A DNA stretch of 64,000 bases from WTFY01 sp965205685 (GTDB lineage: Bacteria > Pseudomonadota > Gammaproteobacteria > UBA4575), in NCBI GenBank assembly GCA_965205685.1, contig OZ242174.1, positions 682,001 to 746,000 of the forward strand. The letters are read 5' to 3'. Below are positions 33,416 to 42,650 of the stretch, one piece after another. The notes beneath the pieces were generated by a model. That model was given only the letters and a program-made list of their open reading frames with translations. It searched no databases and was not told the DNA's origin. The position numbers were made by a program, and so were the translations under genes. Within the stretch, counting starts at the first letter, position 1. Every line of letters begins with the position of its first letter.

Positions 33416-36073
33416 TCATTGCAGGCACTGGCGGATGGCCTCGTCCAGCCCCTGCTGCTGCGGGGGATCCAGGGGGCGGTTGTCCAGGGTGCTGATCTGG
33501 AAGACGTTGTGCACCCGTTCGCCCAGTTTCGAGATCTGGGCATTGTGCACGGAGATGTTGCAGTTCACGAAGGCGTTGCCGAGGCTTGCCAGAAGGCCTG
33601 GAAAGTCCGGGGCTTTCAGGTCCATGGTGGTGTACTCATGGTTTGGGAGGTGCTCGAACTGGGTGCGCACCGGCACCTGCATCTCGCGGATGGTTCTCGG
33701 CAGTTTCTGGCTGGAGGCCATCGGGATCCGGCCTGGATTTTCCAGCGCGAGGGCCAGCTTGTCCGCTACCTGCCGGCACTGGGCCTGATCACTGATCGGG
33801 CCGCCGTCCTCGCCCAGCACCAGGAACGTATCCAGGGCGTGGCCCTTCTTGGAGGTGATGATGCGTGCATGCACGACGGTCAGGCCGAGTTTCGACAGGG
33901 CCGAGGTGATGTGTGCGAACAGGTAGTTGCGGTCGTTGCAGTAGATGAAGATTTCCGTGGCGCCACGGGCACTGTACTGGTGTATGTGGACGACCACCTC
34001 TCCGTCGGAGCTGTGGTTGACGATGGCCGCGGCTTGGCGCACCACCTCGTCATCCGAGTGGCGCAGGAAATAATCTTCCTCGAGTTCCTGCCAGAGAGCC
34101 AAGCAACGGGCCTTGTCGATGCCCTGGCGCTGCAGTTGCTGAAGCGCGGAGGTCTTCACTTCCTGGATGAGTTCGCGGGGCTCGACCGGGGAATCCAGCC
34201 CGTGGCGCAGGTACTTCGAGGTGTTCTGGTAGAGATCGGCCAGCAGGGTGCTGCGCCAGCTGTCCCAGAGCTTGGGGTTGGTTCCGCGGATGTCGGCAAT
34301 GGTCAGCAGGTACAGGTAGTGCAGGCGCGCGAGGTTGCCGACGTTTTGCGCAAATTCTTTCAGCACCCTCGGGTCAGTGCTGTCGAGGTGCTGCGCGGTC
34401 TTCGACATGACCAGGTGGTTTTCCACCAGCCAGCCGACCAGGTTGGCATCGGAGGTGCTGAGGTTGTGGTCCAGGCAAAACGTGCGGGCATCTTCTGCGC
34501 CCAGTTCCGAGTGGTCCCCGTTGCGGCCCTTGGCGATGTCGTGGAAGAGCGCGGCAAGATACAGGATCAGGGCCTTGGGCGTTTGCGTGAACACGTCATG
34601 GTAGGTATCCATCTCATCCCCGGATGCGGAGGCGCTGAACTGGCAGGCGTTCTCGAAGACCCGCAGGGTATGTTCCTCGACGGTGTACACGTGGTACAGG
34701 TCGAACTGCATTCTTCCGGTGACCGCATCGAAGCTCGGCCAGTACCTGCCGAGTACCCCGAGCTGCGCCATGCGGCGGATCTCGCGGCTGTTGGTGTTCG
34801 GGTGATTGAGGATCTCGATGAACAGTTCGCGGTTGCGGGCATCTGCCCGGAAGGCCTCGTCAATCAGGTCCAGGTGATCGAGCAGCAGCTGGATGAGCCC
34901 GTCGCTGGGTCCGCTCAGCTGGCTGTGCAGTTGCAGCAGCCGGAACAGCTCCAGGATGGCGGTGGGGTTCTGCTTGAAAATTTCCGCAGACCGGGCTTCA
35001 AGGCGGTTGGCGCGGACCTGGAAGTGCGCATCGATCGGCCTGGCGCGGCGCTTCAGGAGGGAGGGGAAGATTTCTGACTGAAGCCGCTCGACGATGATCT
35101 CGGAAAGCGTCGATAGCTGGTTGGTGGTGCGGTAGAACACCTGCATGAAGGCCTCCACCTGGAGGTTGCGCTGGGCCTGCTCGAAGCCCATCAGCGAGGC
35201 CACGCCGGGCTGGTAGTCGAACAGCAGGCGGTCTTCCCCGCGTCCGGTGTGCAGGTGCAGCGCATAACGGGTCCGCGCCAGGGTGATGTAGGCTTCCTGC
35301 AGGGCAAACAGTTCGCTGCCGGTCAGGAAACCCTTCTGCATCAGCTCCTCGAAGCTCGCGGTCCTGAAGTGGCGGTTGGTCAGCCAGCGAAGGGTATGCA
35401 GGTCACGCAGGCTGCCGGGGTTTTCCTTGACGTTGGGCTCGAGGTGGTTCGCGGTGTCCCCGTACTTGTGGTGGCGCGCATCCAGTTCTTCGGTCTTGGC
35501 CCCGAAATACTTTTTGCTGGGCCAGACCTTGTTGCTGTCGACCAGCGCAGCGAAGCGCTCGTACAGCGGCCTGTTCCCGCACAGGTAGTAGTGCTCCATC
35601 AGGCTGGTCATGATGGTGACGTCCTTGCGGGCCTCGCTGGTGCACTCCTTCAGGGTCCGAACGGACTGCGCAACGGGAATCCTGATGTCCCAGAGCAGGG
35701 TCAGGAATGCCTTGACGTCCTGCTTGGTCTGCTCGTCGCAGCCCTTGTCGAGCAGCACCATGAGATCGATGTCCGAGCCCGGGAAAAGCTCGCGGCGCCC
35801 GTAGCCGCCGACGGCTACCAGCGCTGCGAAACGGTCGGGTATCCGGCATTGCTGCCACAGGTTTCGCAGCAACTCGTCGGCGATGTGCGTGTTCAGTGCG
35901 ATCAGTTCGTAGATGTCCGCATGGGGATCGAAATCCCTGCGCTGCATTTCAGAGACCGCTTCGCTGAATTCCCGGTACTCGGCGATCTTCAGGGGTTTGC
36001 GTGCCTGGATGTCGGCAAACCGCACCGGCAACGACCTGCGCTCGAGGATTTCGGAGAGGTGGATGTCTGGCAT
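33416..36073 (-). CDS. glnD: Bifunctional uridylyltransferase/uridylyl-removing enzyme
   Basis: GlnD senses glutamine and adds UMP to, or removes it from, PII proteins, and so steers nitrogen metabolism. The 885 residues have the full set: the nucleotidyltransferase domain with VGGYGRRELFPGSDIDLMVL (88-107), the HD hydrolase domain with LFHDIAKGRNGDHSELG near residue 510, and two C-terminal ACT domains (from about residue 705, including EIFIYCNDRNYLFAHI and the last DLKAPDFPGLLASLGNAF). It lies 26 bases behind map. Confidence 0.96.
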   Translation of the reverse strand: MPDIHLSEILERRSLPVRFADIQARKPLKIAEYREFSEAVSEMQRRDFDPHADIYELIALNTHIADELLRNLWQQCRIPDRFAALVAVGGYGRRELFPGSDIDLMVLLDKGCDEQTKQDVKAFLTLLWDIRIPVAQSVRTLKECTSEARKDVTIMTSLMEHYYLCGNRPLYERFAALVDSNKVWPSKKYFGAKTEELDARHHKYGDTANHLEPNVKENPGSLRDLHTLRWLTNRHFRTASFEELMQKGFLTGSELFALQEAYITLARTRYALHLHTGRGEDRLLFDYQPGVASLMGFEQAQRNLQVEAFMQVFYRTTNQLSTLSEIIVERLQSEIFPSLLKRRARPIDAHFQVRANRLEARSAEIFKQNPTAILELFRLLQLHSQLSGPSDGLIQLLLDHLDLIDEAFRADARNRELFIEILNHPNTNSREIRRMAQLGVLGRYWPSFDAVTGRMQFDLYHVYTVEEHTLRVFENACQFSASASGDEMDTYHDVFTQTPKALILYLAALFHDIAKGRNGDHSELGAEDARTFCLDHNLSTSDANLVGWLVENHLVMSKTAQHLDSTDPRVLKEFAQNVGNLARLHYLYLLTIADIRGTNPKLWDSWRSTLLADLYQNTSKYLRHGLDSPVEPRELIQEVKTSALQQLQRQGIDKARCLALWQELEEDYFLRHSDDEVVRQAAAIVNHSSDGEVVVHIHQYSARGATEIFIYCNDRNYLFAHITSALSKLGLTVVHARIITSKKGHALDTFLVLGEDGGPISDQAQCRQVADKLALALENPGRIPMASSQKLPRTIREMQVPVRTQFEHLPNHEYTTMDLKAPDFPGLLASLGNAFVNCNISVHNAQISKLGERVHNVFQISTLDNRPLDPPQQQGLDEAIRQCLQ

Positions 36074-36099
36074 GGGGTCGGCGGCTCGGGTGCGAAGCG

Positions 36100-36877
36100 C
36101 TAGGTGCCGTTCAAGTCTTCCTCGCTACGCAGGGTCAGCACTTCATGCCCCTGCTCGGTTACCAGGATCGTGTGTTCCCATTGTGCGGAAAGGCTGTGGT
36201 CCTTGGTGACCACCGTCCAGCGGTCCGGCAGCAGGCGCACATTGCGCCTGCCCGCATTGACCATGGGCTCGATCGTGAAGGTCATGCCGGGCTGCAGCCG
36301 CAGTCCGGTATCGGGTTTTCCGTAATGCAGCACCTGGGGGTCTTCATGGAACACGCGCCCGATGCCGTGCCCGCAGTATTCGCGCACCACGGAGTAGCGG
36401 TGACTTTCAACGAAGCTTCTGAATGGCGTGCCCGATGTCCCCGAGCCTGGCCCCCGGTCGTACCTGCCGGATGCCGAGTTTCAGGGCCTCGTAGGTGAGG
36501 TCCACCAGCCGCTGGGCGAGTACCGTGGGTTTGCCCAGCATGAACATCTTGCTGGTGTCCCCGTGGTAGCCGTCCTTGATCACGGTGATGTCGATGTTGA
36601 GGATGTCGCCGCTCTTGAGCGTGCGTTCGCCGGGGATGCCGTGACACACCTGGTGGTTCACCGAGGTGCAGATGGATTTCGGGAAGCCGCGGTAATTGAG
36701 CGGTGCAGGAATCGCCTGTTGCACGTTGACGATATGGTCGTGGCAGATGCGGTCCAGTTCCTGCGTGCTGACCCCGGGCACGACGTGCGGCCCGATCATC
36801 TCCAGCACTTCGGAGGCGAGCTTGCCGGCGACCCGCATTTTCCGGATTTCTTCAGCAGATTTTATCGTTACGCCCAT
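36100..36877 (-). CDS. map: Methionine aminopeptidase type I, apparent one-base frameshift
   Basis: Map removes the initiator methionine from new proteins. From ATG 36877 it reads MGVTIKSAEEIRKMRVAGKL and continues through the metal-binding stretch DILNIDITVIKDGYHGDTSKMF to DIGHAIQKLR, then stops at 36407. The other frame supplies FVESHRYSVVREYCGHGIGR and the rest up to 36100, with the conserved HEDPQVLHYG and EPMVNAG. Removing one base from the AAGC at about 36417-36420 (minus-strand reading) joins the halves into a normal protein of about 258 residues. Map is essential, so a sequence error is far more likely than a true pseudogene. It is divergent from rpsB. Confidence 0.9.
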
Positions 36878-36944
36878 GGTGTTGATCCGGATCAGGTCGA
36901 AGTCTGTCAGCGGGTTCGGGTCGTTGTTCCAAGTGGGCAGCCAT

Positions 36945-36971
36945 GTTATAAAGGGCGCGCATTTTGCACAA
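36945..36971 (-). promoter_or_regulatory. Probable promoter of map
   Basis: On the minus strand TTGTGC (36971-36966) and TATAAC (36950-36945) are 15 bases apart, about 65 bases ahead of the map start. The -10 box is good; the spacing is short, so the -35 assignment is uncertain. Confidence 0.4.
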
Positions 36972-36985
36972 ACACTAAATTCACA

Positions 36986-37041
36986 CACGTACCGTCACAT
37001 GTGGGTGGGTGCCCTGGTAGGGTTTCCACATGGGGTACGTG
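36986..37041 (+). promoter_or_regulatory. Structured leader hairpin upstream of rpsB
   Basis: CACGTACC (36986-36993) pairs with GGTACGTG (37034-37041), and inside it CATGTGG (36998-37004) pairs with CCACATG (37026-37032), with a 4-base/1-base asymmetric bulge between the stems. A shorter GCCC/GGGT pairing fits inside the loop. The hairpin ends 30 bases before the rpsB ATG. This is the place where gammaproteobacterial rpsB messages carry the S2 autoregulatory leader (Rfam t44); the position and the strong fold suggest the same role, which is an inference. Confidence 0.6.
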
Positions 37042-37071
37042 GAGGATCAACCCATAGGAGCATTATACAAC

Positions 37072-38301
37072 ATGGCGAGTGTCACGATGCGCCAGATGCT
37101 GGAAGCTGGCGTACACTTTGGGCATCAGACGCGCTACTGGAATCCGAAAATGAGTCCTTACATTTTCGGGGAGCGCAACAAAATCCACATCATCAATCTC
37201 GAGAAAACATTGCCGATGTTTCTCGATGCCGCGGCCTTCCTTGGCAAGATGGCGGCCAGCAAGGGAACCATCCTGTTCGTGGGTACGAAGCGCTCGGCGC
37301 GGGACTCGATCCAGGAGGAAGCGACGCGCTGCGGCATGCCCTACGTCAACCACCGCTGGCTGGGCGGCATGCTGACCAACTTCAATACCGTCAGCAAGTC
37401 CATACAGCGCCTGCAGGAACTCGAACAGGTGGCAAGCGGCGAGGGCGTCGAACGGCTCAGCAAAAAGGAACTGCTGATGCTCAAGCGCGAGTTGTTCAAG
37501 CTGGAACGAAGCCTGGGCGGGATCAAGGACATGTCGAGCCTGCCGGATGCGCTGTTCGTCATTGACGTCGGCTACGAAGCCATCGCGGTCAGCGAGGCCA
37601 ACAAGCTGGGTATCCCGGTGGTTGCCATCGTCGACAGCAACAACAAGGCGGACGGCGTGGATTACGTGATTCCCGGAAACGATGATGCGATTCGGGCCAT
37701 CCGGCTGTTTTCATCGCATATGGCGGATGCCATTCTGGAAGGCAAGGAAAGTGCGCAGGTGATGACCGGTGCCGAAGACGAGTTCGTGGAGGTGGATGCC
37801 ACGGGCAAGGTGGCGAAGACGGATGAAAAGCCAAAGCCCAAGCAGAAGATCACGGTGAAACGAAAAGCCGGCGCAGATACGGCGCCGAAGGCACCCGCCA
37901 AGGCAAAACCTGCCAAGAAAACTGCTGTAAAACCGGCGACTGACAAGGCCGATGCTGAAAAGACGGCTGAAGCCGAAGAAAAGGCCGAAGCTTCGAAAAA
38001 GACTGAAGCTGTAGCAAAGACCCAGGCTACAGAAAAGGCCGAGACCAAAGCCAAGGTAAAAACTGAAACCAAGGCTGCTGATAAGGCTGAGGCTGAGCCC
38101 AAGGCAAAAACTAAAGCAAAGGCTGAAACAAAAACAAAAACCGAAACCAAGGCTGAGACCAAAACAAAGGCCGGGGCAAAGAGTAAGGCTAAAACCGAAG
38201 CGAAGGCCGAGACGGAAAGTGCTCCTGCCGCGGACGAGCCAAAGGCCGAGGCCGGGGCCGAGACCGGTGATACCGGGGATCAGGCTTCGGATGCAGACTG
38301 A
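37072..38301 (+). CDS. rpsB: 30S ribosomal protein S2 with long low-complexity C-terminal tail
   Basis: The first 235 residues are an ordinary S2: MRQMLEAGVHFGHQTRYWNPKM, VGTKRSARDSIQEEA, YVNHRWLGGMLTNF and the coiled coil around residues 105-150. S2 binds late to the 30S platform together with S1. After about residue 240 a tail of about 170 residues follows, made almost only of Lys, Ala, Glu and Thr in short repeats (KAETKTKTETKAETKTKA), with acidic residues at the very end. Typical S2 proteins end near residue 240-260. The ATG at 37072 follows AGGAG by 11 bases; 14 upstream codons in frame belong to the leader hairpin region. tsf follows after 44 bases. Confidence 0.95.
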   Translation: MASVTMRQMLEAGVHFGHQTRYWNPKMSPYIFGERNKIHIINLEKTLPMFLDAAAFLGKMAASKGTILFVGTKRSARDSIQEEATRCGMPYVNHRWLGGMLTNFNTVSKSIQRLQELEQVASGEGVERLSKKELLMLKRELFKLERSLGGIKDMSSLPDALFVIDVGYEAIAVSEANKLGIPVVAIVDSNNKADGVDYVIPGNDDAIRAIRLFSSHMADAILEGKESAQVMTGAEDEFVEVDATGKVAKTDEKPKPKQKITVKRKAGADTAPKAPAKAKPAKKTAVKPATDKADAEKTAEAEEKAEASKKTEAVAKTQATEKAETKAKVKTETKAADKAEAEPKAKTKAKAETKTKTETKAETKTKAGAKSKAKTEAKAETESAPAADEPKAEAGAETGDTGDQASDAD

Positions 38302-38345
38302 AATGAAACCACATGGGCAATGACTGGAGAACGTAGGGAAGAACG

Positions 38346-39230
38346 ATGCAGATAACGGCAACACTGGTAAAGGAACTGCGTGAGCGAACCGGCGCAGGCA
38401 TGATGGAATGCAAAAAGGCACTGCAGGAGAGCAGTGGAGATATCGATGCGGCCATTGAACAAATGCGCAAGATCGGACAGGCCAAGGCGGACAAGAAAGC
38501 GAGCCGGATTGCCGCGGACGGCATGGTGGCACTGGCAACTTCGGCCGATGGCAAGCAGGCTTCCCTCGTCGAGGTGAACTGTGAAACCGATTTCGTTGCC
38601 AAGGACAAGCAATTCCAGGCCTACTGCACACAGCTGGCCGGTCTCGTGCTCGGCAGCGACATTGACACGGTGGAAGCCCTGGGAGCGGCCACCCTGGAGT
38701 CGGGCCTCAGTGCCGAGCAGGCACGCCTTGAGCTGGTGACCAAGATCGGTGAAAACATCCGTATCCGCCGGCTGCAAAACATGCGCAGTGAACACACCAT
38801 CGCGGGATATCTGCACGGCAACCGTATCGGAGTGCTGGTCGATTATTCCGGAGGCGATGCCACCCTGGGCAAGGATGTGGCGATGCACATTGCGGCCAGC
38901 CGTCCGGCCTGTGTTTCAGAAAACGACGTGGATGAGGAGGTGCTTGCCAAGGAACGGGGAATCTTCCAGGCCCAGGCCGAGTCCAGCGGCAAACCTGAAA
39001 ACATCATCGAGAAGATCGTGGAGGGCCGGGTGAAGAAGTTCCTCAAGGAAATCACCCTGCTGGGCCAGCCCTTTGTGAAAGACCCGGACCAGTCGGTCGG
39101 GCAACTGCTGAAAAGTGCAGATGCAACCGTCGCCGGATTCGTCCGCTTCGAGGTGGGCGAAGGGCTCGAGAAGAGATCCGACAACTTTGTCGACGAGGTG
39201 ATGGGACAGGTCAAGCAAAGCGAGGACTAG
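38346..39230 (+). CDS. tsf: Elongation factor Ts
   Basis: EF-Ts is the nucleotide exchange factor of EF-Tu. The 294 residues begin MQITATLVKELRERTGAGMMECKKAL, the conserved UBA-like domain, and continue with VEVNCETDFVAKD and the two core halves, with DVAMHIAASRP and LLGQPFVKDPDQSVGQLL. The gene lies behind rpsB as usual. In most Gammaproteobacteria pyrH comes next; here frr follows after 89 bases. Confidence 0.97.
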   Translation: MQITATLVKELRERTGAGMMECKKALQESSGDIDAAIEQMRKIGQAKADKKASRIAADGMVALATSADGKQASLVEVNCETDFVAKDKQFQAYCTQLAGLVLGSDIDTVEALGAATLESGLSAEQARLELVTKIGENIRIRRLQNMRSEHTIAGYLHGNRIGVLVDYSGGDATLGKDVAMHIAASRPACVSENDVDEEVLAKERGIFQAQAESSGKPENIIEKIVEGRVKKFLKEITLLGQPFVKDPDQSVGQLLKSADATVAGFVRFEVGEGLEKRSDNFVDEVMGQVKQSED

Positions 39231-39319
39231 TCAGGGGAACAGGGTAGTGTGCGGTTCAGTGAAGGAGGCCTAGCCGAAATTCTTCAGGATGTGTTGACAG
39301 GCGGTAGCCGGGGTACACA

Positions 39320-39877
39320 GTGATTGACGAGATACAACAGCATGCACGGCAGCGTATGCGCAAGAGTGTTGATTCATTGACCCATGAATTGTCGAGGGTG
39401 CGTACCGGGCGCGCCAATGCAAACCTGCTGGACCACGTCATGGTGGAGTACTACGGCAACGAGGTGCCGATCAACCAGACGGCCACGGTCGCCGTGGAGG
39501 ATGCGCGCACGATCTCGATCACACCCTGGGAAAATTCCCTCGTACCCGTCATTGAGAAAGCCATCATGAGTTCGGACCTGGGACTCAATCCCACCACGGC
39601 CGGCACCGTCATCCGCGTGATTGTGCCTCCGCTGACCGAGGAGCGGCGCAAGAGCCTGATACGCATGGTGGAGAGTGAAGCCGAAAAATCCCGTGTTGCC
39701 ATCCGCAATATCCGCCGGGACGCGAACGCGGATTTCAAGGAACTGCTGAAAGAAAAAGAAATCACGGAAGACGAAAGCCATCATGCCCAGAACGAAATGC
39801 AGAAGCTCACGGACCAGTTCGTGCAGGAGATCGATTCGATACTGGAGCAAAAAGAAAAAGACCTGATGACTGTCTAG
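39320..39877 (+). CDS. frr: Ribosome recycling factor
   Basis: RRF, with EF-G, splits ribosomes after termination. The 185 residues match the family length, with RMRKSVDSLTHELSRVRTGRANANLLDHVMVEYYG at the N-terminal part of the long helical bundle and NIRRDANADFKELLKEKEITEDE in the last third. The start is GTG at 39320. The 89-base gap in front of it is where pyrH normally sits; only a TTGACA hexamer at 39293-39298 without a clear -10 box is seen there. Confidence 0.96.
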   Translation: MIDEIQQHARQRMRKSVDSLTHELSRVRTGRANANLLDHVMVEYYGNEVPINQTATVAVEDARTISITPWENSLVPVIEKAIMSSDLGLNPTTAGTVIRVIVPPLTEERRKSLIRMVESEAEKSRVAIRNIRRDANADFKELLKEKEITEDESHHAQNEMQKLTDQFVQEIDSILEQKEKDLMTV

Positions 39878-39909
39878 AGGCCCAGCCCTCCAGGCGCCCT
39901 TCCGACCTT

Positions 39910-40632
39910 ATGCCCGACACGCCCGCCTTAGCACACGTTGCGATCATCATGGATGGCAACGGAAGATGGGCAAAGCAGCGCAACCTGCCACGAACTGCCG
40001 GCCACCGCCAGGGCATCGAGGCCACGCGGGCGATCATTGAGGCCTGCGTGCAGCATGAAATCAGGTACCTGACCCTGTTCGCCTTCAGCAGCGAGAACTG
40101 GAAGAGGCCAAAGACCGAGATCTCCGTGCTCATGGACCTGTTCGTGGAATCGCTGCAAAGCGAGGTGCAGTCCCTGAACGAGAAAGGGGTCTGCCTGCGC
40201 TTTCTGGGCCACCGTCCGGGCTTCTCGGATGGGCTCTGTAAGCAAATCCAGAAGGCGGAGGAGCTGACGCGCACCAACGACACGCTGTTTTTGAACATTG
40301 CCATGGGCTACGGGGGGCGCTGGGACATCCTCCAGGCGGTGGAAAACATCGTCGAGGATGTCGTGCACGAGCGGCTGTCCGTGGAGGATATCGATGAGGC
40401 ACTTTTGGAGGACCGCCTGGTCACCCATGGCATTCCGGCCCCGGACCTGTTCATCCGCACCGGCGGCGAGAAGCGCATCAGCAATTTTCTGTTATGGCAG
40501 CTGGCCTACACGGAACTCTATTTCAGTGACACCCTGTGGCCGGACTTCAATCCAGATGAACTGGAAAAGGCATTCGAGAATTACCGTGTAAGGCAGAGAA
40601 GGTTCGGCCTCATACAAGAACAACTCGCGTGA
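39910..40632 (+). CDS. uppS: Undecaprenyl diphosphate synthase
   Basis: A cis-prenyltransferase that makes the C55 lipid carrier for peptidoglycan and other polymers. The 240 residues show HVAIIMDGNGRWAKQRNLPR with the catalytic Asp, TLFAFSSENWKRP, and the C-terminal DLFIRTGGEKRISNFLLWQLAYTELYF. It works at the inner face of the membrane. cdsA follows after 7 bases. Confidence 0.97.
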   Translation: MPDTPALAHVAIIMDGNGRWAKQRNLPRTAGHRQGIEATRAIIEACVQHEIRYLTLFAFSSENWKRPKTEISVLMDLFVESLQSEVQSLNEKGVCLRFLGHRPGFSDGLCKQIQKAEELTRTNDTLFLNIAMGYGGRWDILQAVENIVEDVVHERLSVEDIDEALLEDRLVTHGIPAPDLFIRTGGEKRISNFLLWQLAYTELYFSDTLWPDFNPDELEKAFENYRVRQRRFGLIQEQLA

Positions 40633-40639
40633 CCCGGCC

Positions 40640-41443
40640 ATGCTCAGGCAACGCATGATCACCGCAATCGCCCTCGGAGCCGGGATTCTGGCTGGCATCC
40701 TGTTGTTGCCCAACCCTTGGCTTGCGCTGGTCTTTGCGATGGTCTCCCTGCTGGCGGCCTGGGAGTGGGCCCGCCTGATCGCCTTGCCCAACACCCTGTG
40801 GAGAGTGATGTATGTGCTTGCGGTCGCTGTCCTGCTGGCGGCGGCCTGGGCGTACCCGGAACATGCCCGGACCGTGTTCCTGGTTGCAGTTCTCTGGTGG
40901 GCAGCCAGCGTGATCCTGCTGGCCGCCTACGAGCCCGGCTGGCTTCACACCCGCTGGCTGTGGGGGTTGCTGGGACTTTCCGGTTTTGTCGTGCTGGTGC
41001 CGACCTGGCTCGCAGTGGTTGTTTTGCATGCGCAACGCCCGGGCTTGCTGATCTTTTTGGTGGTACTGGTCAGCATGTCGGATGTGTTTGCCTATTTTGC
41101 CGGCAGACGGTACGGCAAGAACAAGCTTGCACCGAGCCTGAGTCCCGGCAAGACACGTGAGGGATTGTGGGGTGCCCTGCTGGGCACTTTGCCACTCGTA
41201 CTGATTGGCATGTATGTGCTCGGGCTGGACAAGGCCGCCTGGGTTTATTTCATGGGCCTGAGCCTGGTCTGCGTGCTGCTTTCCGTGATTGGAGATCTTT
41301 ATGAAAGCCTTCTAAAACGCAGGGCCGGAGCCAAGGATAGCGGGACGATTTTGCCGGGTCACGGAGGGGTGCTGGACCGGATTGACAGCCTGACCGCAGC
41401 CGCTCCCTGCTTCATGTTTGGGGTATACTGGCTGCATGGTTGA
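40640..41443 (+). CDS. cdsA: Phosphatidate cytidylyltransferase
   Basis: CdsA makes CDP-diacylglycerol, the branch point of phospholipid synthesis. The 267 residues are mostly membrane helices. The family signature stands near the C-terminus: SVIGDLYESLLKRRAGAKDSGTILPGHGGVLDRIDSL, read in two parts as SVIGDLYESLLKR and KDSGTILPGHGGVLDRID, with the acidic metal site. FAGRRYGKNKLAPSLSPGKT lies before it. The end overlaps dxr by 8 bases. Confidence 0.95.
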   Translation: MLRQRMITAIALGAGILAGILLLPNPWLALVFAMVSLLAAWEWARLIALPNTLWRVMYVLAVAVLLAAAWAYPEHARTVFLVAVLWWAASVILLAAYEPGWLHTRWLWGLLGLSGFVVLVPTWLAVVVLHAQRPGLLIFLVVLVSMSDVFAYFAGRRYGKNKLAPSLSPGKTREGLWGALLGTLPLVLIGMYVLGLDKAAWVYFMGLSLVCVLLSVIGDLYESLLKRRAGAKDSGTILPGHGGVLDRIDSLTAAAPCFMFGVYWLHG

Positions 41444-42650
41444 ATCCCAGAAAAGTGCTGCCCCAAAGCCCGCGGATGTAGCCCGTGTCTCGATCCTCGG
41501 GGCCACCGGTTCGGTGGGCGTCAACACCCTGAATGTGATCGAGCAGCACGGGGCGAAATTTTCTGTCAGTGCACTGACGGCCAACAACAATATCGACCTT
41601 CTGTATGAGCAGTGCCAGAGGTTTCATCCCGAAGTGGCCGTGGTGGCCAATGAGCAACTGGTGGACCAGTTCAGCGCCAAGTTCAATGGCAGCAGCTACA
41701 AGCCCGACATCCATGCGGGCAGCCGGGGCCTGGAGCTTGCAGCCAGCCTGGACGAGGTGGACTTTGTCATGGCCGCGATCGTGGGGGCAGCCGGCTTGCC
41801 GGCGACCCTGGCCGCTGCGCAATCGGGCAAACGCACGCTGCTCGCCAACAAGGAGGCGCTGGTCATGTCGGGTGGCCTGCTGATGAATGCGGCGCGAACC
41901 CATGCCGCGGAACTGCTGCCCATCGACAGCGAGCACAATGCCGTGTTCCAGTGCATGTCCGGCAGCAACGCATGTGATGTCGAGAAAATCATCCTGACGG
42001 CATCGGGCGGGCCTTTCCTGGAATATCCCCTGGACGGGTTGGCCGCCGTGACACCCGAGCAGGCGATTGCCCATCCCAACTGGGAAATGGGCAAAAAGAT
42101 TTCCGTGGACTCGGCGACCATGATGAACAAGGGTCTTGAAATCATCGAGGCTTGCCTGCTGTTTGAGAAAAATGCAGATGACATCGAGGTCATGATCCAT
42201 CCCCAGTCCATCATTCACTCGCTGGTGGCCTATGTGGATGGCTCGCTGATTGCGCATCTCGCCTATCCGGACATGCGGGTGCCGATTGCCCATGCGCTGG
42301 CGTGGCCGCAACGCATCAGCTCGGGTGTGAGCGGTATTGACCTTGCCAAGCTGGGGCCACTGGAATTTACCGAACCCGACCGTCGCCGGTTTCCCTGTCT
42401 GCAACTGGCCTACCAGGTGCTGGAGTCAGGTGGCAGTGCTGCAATCGTGCTGAATGCCGCCAATGAAGAGGCGGTCTCGAGTTTCCTGAATTGCGAGATC
42501 CGCTTCACCGAGATCCCGCATGTGATCGACGCTGCCTTGCAGCACGTCGGGCATGAAGAGGCGCATGAACTGGAGATGATCCTGGAAAAGGACCGGCAGG
42601 CGCGCACTTATGCCAGGACATTCATTGAACAGTCGGTGAGGCCGTCATGA
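41436..42650 (+). CDS. dxr: 1-deoxy-D-xylulose 5-phosphate reductoisomerase
   Basis: The second enzyme of the MEP isoprenoid route, making MEP with NADPH. The ATG at 41436, inside the end of cdsA, gives 404 residues; a TTG six codons earlier is less likely. Visible are the NADPH motif SILGATGSVGVNTLNVI, the NKEALVMSGGL loop, the metal and substrate site IDSEHNAVFQ, and SASGGPFLE-type ILTASGGPFLEYPL. ispD, the next enzyme of the route, is at the right end of the window. rseP overlaps by 4 bases (ATGA). Confidence 0.96.
   Translation: MVESQKSAAPKPADVARVSILGATGSVGVNTLNVIEQHGAKFSVSALTANNNIDLLYEQCQRFHPEVAVVANEQLVDQFSAKFNGSSYKPDIHAGSRGLELAASLDEVDFVMAAIVGAAGLPATLAAAQSGKRTLLANKEALVMSGGLLMNAARTHAAELLPIDSEHNAVFQCMSGSNACDVEKIILTASGGPFLEYPLDGLAAVTPEQAIAHPNWEMGKKISVDSATMMNKGLEIIEACLLFEKNADDIEVMIHPQSIIHSLVAYVDGSLIAHLAYPDMRVPIAHALAWPQRISSGVSGIDLAKLGPLEFTEPDRRRFPCLQLAYQVLESGGSAAIVLNAANEEAVSSFLNCEIRFTEIPHVIDAALQHVGHEEAHELEMILEKDRQARTYARTFIEQSVRPS

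Noticed and set aside
33362..35077. A 571-codon plus-strand frame inside glnD
   Set aside because: Antisense shadow of a full-length GlnD with all its domains.
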